The notes under the pieces were generated by a model. That model was not told the DNA's origin. It did no database searches and saw only the letters and a list, made by a program, of their open reading frames with translations. From the NCBI GenBank assembly GCA_047495785.1, contig JBLDXI010000030.1:1443572-1507571 (forward strand): 64,000 bases of DNA, written 5' to 3'. The stretch is from Lepidodermella squamata (lineage: Eukaryota; Gastrotricha). The translations under genes and the position numbers were made by a program. This document shows, piece by piece, positions 10,494 through 20,421 of the stretch; the stretch's first letter is position 1; each line of letters starts with the position of its first letter.

Positions 10494-11447
10494 TTTTCAC
10501 TAAATGGTTTCACGCAGTGTCAGGAAGTATTTTTGTTTTCCGTCTGTGGGCTAGCGGTCAGTGGATAAAGCTCAATGAATAAATTACGCGATAGCATTTC
10601 ACAAAATTGGGATTACTGGATAATCATTTCACGATACCTCAGCGTATGAAGAAGGATTCTCGAGCTGGGGATAAATTCCAACTAGGGTGCGAAGTACATG
10701 GGTGCTGGGGTGTCGCGACGCCCCAACTCCGGGACTCCAACCACAGGAAGGCTGAAAAACCACAGGAGGGCCCTTTGGTTTCTTCGGCTGGGTCCTGGAA
10801 AACAAGTTGAAAACACTTCCGTATCCTACTTCGCACACTGATTCCAACCCTAATTTGAGTTCTAAAGACCTCAACTTTTCGGTTTCTCTGCTTGGACGTC
10901 TCGAATCTTGCAGGCAGAATGATGATCTTTAGGGAGGAATGCAGTGAGAAACCCCGGATTTTACATTTATCAATTACTTCATTGCAACAGAGTGAAGCGA
11001 AATTTGAGCCTTCATTGGAGCATGGAATTTAGGCAGCTCAGTGCTTTCCTCGCTATGTGTGGCGGAAAAACTGAATTAAAACAATACCATAATTGAAAAA
11101 ACACCGCAAAACTCGCAATTGTGTGTAACAAAATGCTAAGAGTATGCGTGTAACATTGTCACACGCTGTGAGATGTGCATTTCAAACAATAGAAAACTAG
11201 CTGTTTTTCGCACCAGATATACTGCGCAATTATGTATGCGCACTTTTGCAACTCAGGCTCGAGATTTGTCACTTGACAACACACGCGCCGGGTTGCATTT
11301 AATCATAGAGAGAAAGAGAAGATGGAAACATCGGTAATTGTTTTCCACACTTGGCACATTATCAAGCTATGGCTCATTATCAATCTTGCAAAATATTCAC
11401 AATCATCAGGTTTGATTACTTACAGTAATTCTTATTCAGAAAGTTAG
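10494..11447. other. Intergenic / possible 5' region of the PAN-like gene
   Basis: Bases 10680-10840 are locally GC-rich with an 18-bp near-palindrome at 10708-10725 and weak inverted TGCGAAGTA ends, possibly an eroded element. A short ATG frame at 11321-11409 followed by a GT donor would splice in frame into the PAN-like gene across the foldback element. It is only weakly signal-like, so I do not call it. Confidence 0.4.
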
Positions 11448-12420
11448 GCTCAATTCCGGGCCCATCGTAGTTCCGTCCGGCGCGCGCGCGTCGGTTGCGC
11501 AATTGGAGGGTAAAAGTGGACTTGCGCAAAACGCTAAGTCGAAATTTTGATGAATTTCTACGTCGCGTGCGCTGATGTCAAAGGGCTATTTTTGAATATC
11601 TCGGCGGTTTTTATACCAAAAATAATTCAAATAATTTTCTATCGATTGAAAATGGTTTCTCGCGCGAAAAACTAAAATAAAGAAGGTTTCCGCGCGTCTT
11701 TACTTTTGAGAAGCGAGTGCGCCCGCTCATAAACTGGCGCGCAAAATCTAAGGTGCGCGTAAAACTTTTTTAGTTTAATTTTTTCGCGCGAGAACCCCAT
11801 ATTCAATCGATAGAGAATTGTCTGAATTATTTTTTGGAATTGTCTGAATTAAAAACCGCCGAGATATTCAAAAGTAGCATTTTGACATCAGCGCACGCGG
11901 TATTAAATATGTTAAAAATCGATGAAACTGATGCGCGTGAGCCAAGTTCTGATTTTTAACGAATTATTTACCGCGCGCGAAGAGGATAAAGGATTACTTT
12001 CAAATTTCACGTCGGTTTTTTTACCAAAAAATAATTCAGACAATTCTCTATCGATTGAATATGGGGTTCTCGCGCGAAAAAATTAAACTAAAAAAGTTTT
12101 ACGCGCACCTTAGATTTTGCGCGCCAGTTTATGAGCAGGCGCACTCGCTTCTCAATACTTGAGATACACGTAAAAATTATTATTTTCTTTAATTTTATCA
12201 CGCTAGAAGCATATATCATTTGATAGAGAATTGCCTCCTCTTCATTTTGGAGTAAAAACCGCCCAAAAAATCTAAACTAGTCTTTTGACATTAGCGCGCG
12301 CGGCTCTGGATTTGATGAAAATTTCGACTTAGCGTTTTGCGCAAGTCCACTTTTACCCTCCAATTGCGCAACCGACGCGCGCGCGCCGGACGGAACTACG
12401 ATGGGCCCGGAATTGAGCGG
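11448..12420. mobile_element. 973-bp foldback/MITE element with nested inverted repeats
   Basis: The ends are inverted repeats of about 105-110 bp, starting GCTCAATTCCGGGCCC, rich in CG (including a GGCGCGCGCGCG stretch) and nearly identical. A 7-bp direct repeat AAGTTAG flanks the element (11441-11447 and 12421-12427), a good target-site duplication candidate; the length fits 7-8 bp duplicating superfamilies such as hAT. Inside, a second pair of inverted blocks (about 11700-11840 versus 12030-12160) repeats TTCTCGCGCGA and CAATCGATAGA motifs. No transposase frame is present. Confidence 0.85.
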
Positions 12421-12464
12421 AAGTTAGTATAATGCTTTTGCTCGTATAATGCTGTATTTTTTAG

Positions 12465-13647
12465 AAATGGTTTCTGGCGATTGGGAAGTTATGCAAAATA
12501 CCAGATGCATTGGCGGTGAGAAGATAAAAAAGCCAGCTCATAGCATTTTATCATGCTCAGATTGGTGTCTGGCGAATCCTGACTGCACGGGCTTCAACGT
12601 TAACAAATACGACGCGAGATGTGTCGCAAGATCTCATTGCGAGATAATCATGAGTGGCGACGCAACTTTCTATCGGAAACGGACAAGGAAAATAGAAGCA
12701 AAGAAAATCATTGGTCAGTTCGAATCTTTTCATCAAACCTCAAAATCAGAATAACGGAATCACTACATTAACATCCAATTTTTTAATTTAATTAATTAAT
12801 TAATTTTTAATTTATTTTGTAATATAAATTTACAATTACCTATTGAAAAAATTGTTTTTTTAAGAAACCTTTGAGAATCAAAATCTTTGATTTCAGAAGT
12901 TGTTGGGTTTTTCGACTAAATTCTCTTTTTTGTATTGCCATATATTACGTTTAGATGTGAATTTGTTCGACAAACCGGAGTATGATGAGTACTATTTATT
13001 TCTCGATCCCGAGCAAACAACAGCCAGAACGAGGCGAACAACAACCACAACACCCGAGCCCTTCTCTACTTCCTCCCCACTTTGGGACGTTCAGGAAGGC
13101 AAGAAATGCAAGGGCGGTGCTCGGCTAGGCTTCATCAGCCTTAACAACGGCATATGCGCAGCACTTTGCATGAAAATCGAAGACTGTACCGGGTTCAACG
13201 TTGAAAAGGACGGATTTTGCACGGCTAGGAGTCGGTGTTCGATTGCCGACAGTGAGACAACGATTTTCTTCCGAAAACGAGAAGGCTCACCTCCAGCGGG
13301 AGAAGCTGCGTCTGAGAAGGAAACGAAACCAAGTCGAGGAAAGACTCATATCCCCAAGATCCTAGAATGTAAGTTCTTTCGATTTCAATTTTCCGATCTT
13401 TGACTTTGTCCCATTCGTCCCCCAAGCTAAATGGGAGGTCAATAGGAAGATGCGGTGCATTGGTGGCAGTAAGGTTGGTCCTCAATCGAATGAAGCTGGC
13501 GATTGTGCTGAGGCGTGCCTTAAGGCCAAGGATTGCGACGGCTACAATTTGAACGACAATGGACAATGCATTGCAAGGGCTAATTGCCAATTAGTTGATG
13601 ACGATAGAGCAACTTTTGTAAAGAAGAAACGCAGTGAAGCTCAATAA
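12465..13647 (+). CDS. Secreted protein with three PAN-like Cys domains (5' end uncertain)
   Basis: Three exons join in frame: 12465-12713, 12955-13368 and 13427-13647 (introns 241 and 58 bp). Each carries one homologous module of about 65 residues with the pattern W-E/D-V, RC/KCxGG, a C-x3-C pair, DCxGFNV or DCDGYNL, a CxARSxC-type pair, and an aromatic TFxxK ending. This resembles PAN/apple domains, which bind proteins or carbohydrates outside the cell. A short Thr-Arg-rich linker (TRRTTTTTPEP) separates modules one and two. The first in-frame ATG is 12467, directly after an acceptor at 12464, and lacks a signal peptide. A further upstream exon probably exists, perhaps on the far side of the foldback element. 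The TAA stop at 13645 is immediately followed by another ATG. Confidence 0.75.
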
Positions 13648-14071
13648 ATGAGAAAAACTTGGATACCTATCTCACTACTGGCGGTTTTGATTCAGGATGC
13701 TTCAATGACCTGTGTGAAATGATATTTCAACGGCACAAGAGCCATGTCTGGTAGCAATAAGTAGCGACGAATTTAAGGAAGATCTGATAAGATATGTAAA
13801 ATTGTTATTCCAAATCAAATGACCAGGCTGCGATGTTCGGACTTTGCTCGTATCAGTTTCGAAACTAGGGGATTGAGGAAAATTTTACAGGTGCCACACA
13901 GCTGCCGCGTCCGACTGCGCATGTGACCTGTCGCGTTAGCCAGATTTCGGAGATCATAATATGTGTTCAGCGGTTAAAAATTCGTCATAAAATTGATGAG
14001 TTGGCAATTTTTCCACAGAATTGTTTTCAGTCATTCCAGCTGTTGTGGGCAAGTGTGTCTGATATGCTCAG
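13648..14071. other. Intergenic / upstream exon region
   Basis: A 24-codon frame at 13648 (starting MRKTWIPISLLAVLIQ) looks like a signal peptide but has no donor that joins the next gene convincingly. The remainder holds nothing I recognise. The signal-peptide exon of the Ala-rich gene should lie in or near this stretch. Confidence 0.4.
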
Positions 14072-14786
14072 GAGCCTGCACTTATTACCCTTATTACCAC
14101 TAGAGCTCTCTGCTCTGGAGCTCTTACTGCTCTGGAGATGTGCGCTACCCCGGAAATTGAGGAAGCCGTCCAAACCCAGTAAGTGACCTTTACCCCCTGT
14201 TTCCCTCATTCATACAGCTAAGTCTCGCAGGATGGACTTCACCCCCGCCGTCGAATGCGTTGCAGCCCACGCTGGGGAACTTGTTGCCGAAATGGCTCAG
14301 GGTTAGTCAAATTATTTTTACTCGGATTGTTAGTAAGCCATGTATTTTTTCATATTATCAGCCCAAAACACTGACAACGCCGGTGTTGTCCAGGCTGTTG
14401 CTGGCGCCCTGAATGCCATTATGTTCAACGGCTGCGACATCGACGAGGTCGTCGGTGCCCACTGCCAACTGCCTGAAGATCTCGAGAACGACGAGCAGGT
14501 CCTTGCATTCCTCGAGTGCGCTGACGCTCAGTTCGAGGATGAGCAGTTCAACGCCAATTTCCCTCAGTGCATCCCCTTCAAAGATGCTTTCCGTATTGCC
14601 GCTGCGAGGCAAATTGTGGGCGCCGCCTCGAGTCTGGCTCTTGCGAACGCTCAAATGGCGACTACGATGGCGGCTATCATGAACTCTGTCAAGACCGATA
14701 CGATTCAAAACGCCGTGATGCTGAACTCGGCGGCCGTCGCCATTATGAATAGTCAAATTGCCAAGAGGCCAACGCTCGTTATTTAG
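14072..14786 (+). CDS. Ala-rich, Cys-containing small protein (5' end not resolved)
   Basis: Three exons join in one frame: 14072-14178, 14231-14301 and 14362-14786, with introns of 52 and 60 bp bearing normal GT-AG ends. The 200 visible residues include regularly spaced cysteines (RALCSGAL, LEMCATPE, VECVAAHAG, NGCDIDEVV, AHCQLPEDL, LECADAQ, PQCIPF). The C-terminal helix-forming region is rich in Ala, Met and Asn and contains repeated AIMNS. The first exon opens after an acceptor at 14071 and has no ATG, so a signal-peptide exon is missing. The residue pattern suggests a secreted helical protein. I do not recognise the family. The codon-rich GC content contrasts with the AT-rich flanks, supporting real coding sequence. 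Confidence 0.65.
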
Positions 14787-15321
14787 TCCTGTCCATAGAG
14801 AACGTTCTCTATGGTCCTGTCGATGCGTTTCATCTATGAATCTAAACGCCCTGAGAGACATTTTAAGCTTCAGCATATTGGTGTTGGTTATTTTGATTAA
14901 GACACTAGAGGAATAGAACCATTGACTTAGTTTGCGATACTTATGGTACACGCTGCATTTCAGCTGAAAACTTTGCGAAATCCACGCATTAAATTTAAGC
15001 GAGGAAACTTCAAAGTCTCTCAGCCTTGTGATGATGCGCAGCTGATTAGCTAGGTTCGATTTTTGACTACTTCAACGTTGGATGCTTCAATTCACATTAA
15101 GAGTTGTCGGTGGCCATAAGACTTGGATGCGATTGAGATCCAATTAAGGTACGAGAACCTATTGCTGCTTGAAGTACTACACTGGAATTCACGGACTCAA
15201 CCCTAAGCTTAACCTGAGCTTAACCAAATGTTTCAAAAAATGAGCCATATCAAGTTTCACCAGAAAAAATGAGATAGCAATCTTACGCTCCTCTTACGAA
15301 CACTTGTCACTCGGAATAAAA
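14787..15321. other. Intergenic
   Basis: Includes a short hairpin just after the stop (GAGAACGTTCTC at 14798-14809). Otherwise no gene or repeat is seen before the receptor ATG at 15322. Confidence 0.5.
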
Positions 15322-17601
15322 ATGAATGCTCTCAACTTATGCATTATCATATCATGCGCTTCCCAGCTTTGCTTAGCGGAGAAGGTGCTCAAAATCGTCA
15401 CATTCGCTCAGATAACTAATCCAAATGCTAACGTTAGAATGGGCGACTACTGCATCGCCTCGTACCAAATCGCCGTGAATGCTGCGAATGACGATCCGCA
15501 AATTCTCCCCGGCTACAAAATCGAACTGGAGATTTTCGACGAAGGGATCGCTGGGGCAAATACTCTCAAGTCCGTGCTAAATGCCAGCGAAATGCTTGGA
15601 GACCGAGTTGCTCCAGTGATTGTTGGTCAAATCGTCAATTGTCATGTTCTTCAGCCTGTTGTGAAGCAGTTGAGAATGATCCAGGTAACCTACGGATGCG
15701 GCGCTATTGGTTTGAGCTACCCTAGGTCCCACTACAACGCTTTGTATTCAACTGGTGGGACAATCGAGGGTGAATACTTCATGTTCCTCAAGTTTGTAGT
15801 TGCAATCGGAAAATGGCGCCAGATCGGCCTTGTATCAACAACTGCATCCCTCGACGCAGCCTTAATGAAAACAATAGTCAACCACGCAACTAACAACAAC
15901 ATCACCGTTGTCTCGATCATAGCAGATGAAGACTTCACCAAACTCGATTTCGCTTACGAAATGAAAGCGAGTGATGCTAGGATCTTCATTTTCGCTGGCG
16001 CTAACCCTATTTCAAAGTTAGCCGCTCGGTTTGTTTGCCAGGCTTACAAAGTTGGAATAAGAGGGCCAAATTACGCCTTCCTAATGCTTTACTCAACGCT
16101 CTACTCGGTTGATTTGAAGCCGGTCCTAGCGGCGGAATGCGACTCTATGGATATTGTCAAGGCCCAGGCAAAGATTACGCTTTTCTTCGGCTTGAACAAA
16201 AGTTTGGGTGGGCCTTTAGTTGGGAACGGAAGTCTTGGCTACGGTCCTTTAGAGTTCGAACGTCGTTTGAAGGTCGCGATGGGCAACAAAACTGCGGCGG
16301 ACTACATCGCCCGAACGTTTTGCCACGACGCAGTGATGGCGGCGATTTCGATATTGAACTCGACTGAGTACAAACTCAGAAGATCAAATCTAACTTTGAG
16401 TAGCTGGAATACGGTGCCTGATTTTGTTCAACAAGTCGTGAACACCTCTGCAACGGAACTTGATATCGTTACCCTGAGATCTGGGCGAATTTTCTATTCG
16501 AGCCGGTTGGAAGTCGAAAATCAGCCGAGTACGGTTTCGATAACTACGAGCCTGTCCGATATCAGCCATTTTTACACAATTGGCGCTTTGAACGCAAAGA
16601 ATGGCTCGCTTTCCCTGTCGAATTACGTCATCGAACCTTTCCCGAATTCCAAGGCTATGTGGACAACTGTAAGTGGTAACCCGCCTAAAGATTTGTCAAG
16701 CGTGGTTAACTTGAAAATCGACATGTCGGCAGCGTCAAGGATCAGCCTAATTATAGTCGCGGCTGCTCTCTCGGTATGTCAGCTAGCTGTGTCTGGTTTT
16801 TCAATGCTCAGACGCGTTGATACATTTTTCGATAGGACTGGCGCGACGTTCGCCACTGTCGGGTGTTTTTTACTTGACGCTGCTGTAATTAATCAAGCTC
16901 TTGAAGGCATTTCGTGCTCCGCAGTCTTTGCTCTGCCTATATTGGGTTTCACCCTGATGAACGCTACTTTTCTGTCCAGGACTATAACATTACATTCCCA
17001 TATTCGTTTCAAATCGATAGCTGAAGTAACGAGTGCCACAAGAACTAGCTTCCCGAAAAGCTCGTCGAAAAGAAGGGGAAGTCGCTACGCGCAAAAACCG
17101 AAAAAACACCGAAAGTTATCTCCAAGCCAGATTGCACGCTTCACCAGTGGCTTCGTCGCATCGACGATATTCCTTTGCGGATTTGTGCTGATTATTTGGC
17201 TTACTGTGGTCAATCCTGTGGGTTATACCGTAGTGTTGAGTGAAATACAGTTCAGCAATGAGCTGGACTCTTACTACACTACCGAGACTCTCATTTGCAC
17301 CGGGGTCGATTTCAAGTCATGGATAGGAGGATTTCTCTGTTTCAACATACTGATTCTCGTCATCGGCCTATTTCTCGCGTTTGAGGTTAAATCGATTGCG
17401 AAACCTGTAGAATATCAAAAGGATATAGCTTCGTATCAGATTGCAACGCTTAATAGTCTTGCGATACTGTGCGCATCTACGCTCATTGCAGTCGGCTTTC
17501 CTTCTTGGTTCGGCAGCTTATTAGTGATAATTATCACCGAGATCATTCACTCAACAACATCTTTTTTTATTGTATTTTCGGCTGTGCTGTTTCGAAAGTG
17601 A
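15322..17601 (+). CDS. Class C GPCR, GABA-B-receptor-like, intronless
   Basis: A single exon encodes 759 residues from the ATG at 15322. A signal peptide (MNALNLCIIISCASQLCLA) leads into a periplasmic-binding-type ligand domain of about 420 residues. This has the receptor-family features of a substrate-binding fold: a start KVLKIVTFAQ, a cysteine-bearing GQIVNCHVLQ segment and an ARIFIFAGANP strand. Seven hydrophobic segments fill the C-terminal third. After TM5, FLAFEVKSIAKPVEY matches the conserved Phe-Leu-Ala-x-Glu pattern of GABA-B-type receptors, and no cysteine-rich domain of the metabotropic glutamate type is present. The ligand is unknown. The basic loop SSKRRGSRYAQKPKKHRK is intracellular. 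A paralog with one intron lies at 36870-39471 on the other strand. Confidence 0.85.
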   Translation: MNALNLCIIISCASQLCLAEKVLKIVTFAQITNPNANVRMGDYCIASYQIAVNAANDDPQILPGYKIELEIFDEGIAGANTLKSVLNASEMLGDRVAPVIVGQIVNCHVLQPVVKQLRMIQVTYGCGAIGLSYPRSHYNALYSTGGTIEGEYFMFLKFVVAIGKWRQIGLVSTTASLDAALMKTIVNHATNNNITVVSIIADEDFTKLDFAYEMKASDARIFIFAGANPISKLAARFVCQAYKVGIRGPNYAFLMLYSTLYSVDLKPVLAAECDSMDIVKAQAKITLFFGLNKSLGGPLVGNGSLGYGPLEFERRLKVAMGNKTAADYIARTFCHDAVMAAISILNSTEYKLRRSNLTLSSWNTVPDFVQQVVNTSATELDIVTLRSGRIFYSSRLEVENQPSTVSITTSLSDISHFYTIGALNAKNGSLSLSNYVIEPFPNSKAMWTTVSGNPPKDLSSVVNLKIDMSAASRISLIIVAAALSVCQLAVSGFSMLRRVDTFFDRTGATFATVGCFLLDAAVINQALEGISCSAVFALPILGFTLMNATFLSRTITLHSHIRFKSIAEVTSATRTSFPKSSSKRRGSRYAQKPKKHRKLSPSQIARFTSGFVASTIFLCGFVLIIWLTVVNPVGYTVVLSEIQFSNELDSYYTTETLICTGVDFKSWIGGFLCFNILILVIGLFLAFEVKSIAKPVEYQKDIASYQIATLNSLAILCASTLIAVGFPSWFGSLLVIIITEIIHSTTSFFIVFSAVLFRK

Positions 17602-18856
17602 CACCTGTCCCGATTAACATAGCGCAGCCTGTTTTTCCTACAAAAGTGGGATTTATTTTACGCAATTTTTTGTTAATTAAGTCGCTGTTAATTCTTAAAA
17701 ATAATTTTATCTCATCAAAATAGTTATCGGAAAAATAAAATAAGAGTAACGCGACCTTGACTAGCCGTTGCCATGGTAACGGGCGACGCCGACGTAAAAA
17801 TTTCTCGTGTTCGAGGTTCAACCAGCAACCCAAGGTCTGAACTCGGGTTTTGATGCATTTTAATGCCGATTTTTCTTGGCAGCAGTCGGAGATGTGCTTA
17901 TTCTACCTGCTTGTCACTTCAAACCAGGTTACTGAAGGTTCTAAAATGGAACTAACAGGTTCCAGCGATCAAGAATAACTGAAAACTGAAGGAAATGAAC
18001 CCAAGTGATGTTTCATGCAAGAATTTGCTAAGGCTTCATAGAGCAAAATCGAGGCTTTTTGAGGGCAATTGAGTAAAATTGTGAAAATTTTATTGATTCG
18101 TCATGTTTAAAGGCAGTTTGAGCTAAAAAGGATCACAATAAGACGAGAGTTGCGAGATGAATTATTACGAAGCAAGGAACAATCAAGTTGGAAGTTAGAT
18201 AAAGTTTGAGAAAGTTATTCCGGCGGACGTGCAGCGTAACTTGTGATGTAACAAGACGAGCGATTATACGCTCTGGTGGATTTGACAAATTGTTGGCCAG
18301 GCGACAAATCTAAGAAGCTGGCAGAATCCGATTTTCTTTCAATTTCGGCAGTTTCCGAAGGACAGCTAGGTGATATCGAGGTATCGTCGCGGATTCGCCG
18401 ATCGTCTGCGATAGACTTGTTGAATTTCCAATCTTCAATCGACCAATTTTCATCTTGCAATAGGTATTCGCCAATCGAGAGGTGATTTGGTTCCTATGAA
18501 CAGAAGAATATTTCCAGTTTTAATTATTTTTGAAAAAAATGAATCAAGCAAGACCCGCAAAGTTTCACAGCTCAAAAGCAAAGTTTATAATATGAAGCAC
18601 AAAATTCATCAACATTCATGATCTGAATTATGGAAAAATTCAAGATAATATCTGTAAATTCCGACACGCCATAATTAAGGTGGGCTGTTGATGAGGCTCA
18701 AGCCGAAATACGAGCTGAACTCTGGGTTAAAGAATGTGAAATCGACTAGTTTCAGCAAGGATAAAAGTGAAATCAGTGACAAATTTTGATAGAACAAAGA
18801 ATAAAGACCTAGCCAAATCATCTATCATAGCATGAGCTTTCCTAACGGAAATCGTA
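17602..18856. other. Intergenic
   Basis: This is AT-rich DNA after the receptor. Short open frames around 18215-18485 on both strands overlap each other and show no domain. I see no supported gene. Confidence 0.45.
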
Positions 18857-19824
18857 ATGTATATGTCGTATCGCAATGAGCAATTCTTCCAATTGCCGAT
18901 AGAGATATCTCTAACCCCGATCTGCCCAAGATAGCTGCATAGCCTAAAGAGATATCTCTATGGCAATAAATAGTGGTTCATAGAGATATCTCATTGAGCA
19001 ATAATTTTACTACGACACGTGCCGTTTAGGAGACACGCGTTTAGGTTTTTATAAGTTTTTAATACAAAAAAATTTAGAAAACATTTATCAAAGTAGTTTA
19101 AATCAGAGACCCATATTATAATGCCTAAAGCTTTATTGCCCAAAGATTTAGCGGAGAATAGCGGAGATTTAGCTGTTCATCAAAGCCTGTAGTGAAAGTG
19201 GAAAGGTTGATGGTGTTACAGCCGATCGCAAGCACAACCTGAGGCATTTGTTTTGCGTTGTTGGCGGTAAACTGAAGTACCGAGAAGCCGAACAAAAACA
19301 AGCCGAAAATTTGCATGTTCTGGTGATGGACACCTTCTTGGAACGCGCAAAGAAGTACCACACCGAGAATAGCCACGCTGGATATAGCGCCGTAGTAGCC
19401 TTTTTTAAGCAGCGGTACTATGTTGTACCTTCAAGACCCCTGGAAGCCATGGTCTTGAAGGTACAACGTTGCGCATGTCGTAACTGGAAAGTTGGCAAGG
19501 TCCTGCAGCCTATGAAATGTGGTCCTTCCTGTTTATGCTCAAAAACTAATTTTTGCGAAAACAAGTAGTTGATGTGTTTTTCGACATCTATCGATGAGTT
19601 TGAGTAATGAAAATGAAGAAGATGTGAATAGAATGATTTATTTTTAATATTTCGTTAATAAACGTCGACATTATGTGTTATTGCTCTAAGAGATATCTCA
19701 ATCGGCAATAATTTATTGACAATTTATTAATTTGCTCAAAGGAGGCCCCCTTTAAGCAATTGCTAATAGAGATATCTCTATCGTCAATTGGAAGAAATTG
19801 CTCATTGCGATACGACATATACAT
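18857..19824. mobile_element. TIR element of 968 bp with internal AGAGATATCTCT palindromes
   Basis: Terminal inverted repeats of about 56-57 bp (18857-18912 and 19768-19824) start ATGTATATGTCGTATCGC and differ by one indel and one substitution. The 12-bp palindrome AGAGATATCTCT or close variants occur at least five times in the subterminal regions. A 16-bp hairpin arm TTGTACCTTCAAGACC lies near 19420-19464. No transposase is recognisable. The interior on the minus strand (19398-19125) reads as a stretch of membrane-protein-like sequence. No clear target-site duplication is seen. Confidence 0.75.
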
Positions 19825-20421
19825 GATCCTAGAAATTTAGCTACGCTTGGCTGATTTAAGATTCGTATTAAAGTCAATATTAGCTGAGTGAAAATATAAA
19901 GAATCTCAGTCTTGAAAAACTCGAAAACGTCTTGAAAACGAAAATTGGATGATTCTGATTCCTAAATAAAAATATGAGGAATAATGTGTGGTTGCCGTAT
20001 TTTTTACGAAATTAATTGACAAATAAAATGGGGCCAACATTATAGAAAAAAGTTGGAAGCTCAATGGTTCCAAGCACCACGTAGAATGTTGGAATTGATC
20101 ACGGCCGCCTACGAATACAAAAATGGCATAACGTAAGATGGATCTTCAAGACTGAATTTTCCGAATCCTTACCAAATTAATCCAAGAAATTAAAAAAAAA
20201 AGCTGAAGTCACCTTAATTGAATTGAATTGAATTAAACTGAACGGCAAGATATTCTTAGGTATTAATTGTTAACTTATAATTAATTTTAAAAATAATAGG
20301 GAAGAGTGGAATTTTTTTCATAGTCGCATCGCATTAAATTTCTCGATAAAAATCTAAGCGAAAAAATTACTGCTACCAGCCTACCTTTCACAAGGCAGTT
20401 TCAACTGCAAATTTGTCTCGT

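Noticed and set aside
14358-14951. 197-codon minus-strand frame across the Ala-rich gene
   Set aside because: Codon-complement shadow; the plus strand has consistent splicing across three exons and sensible residue patterns.
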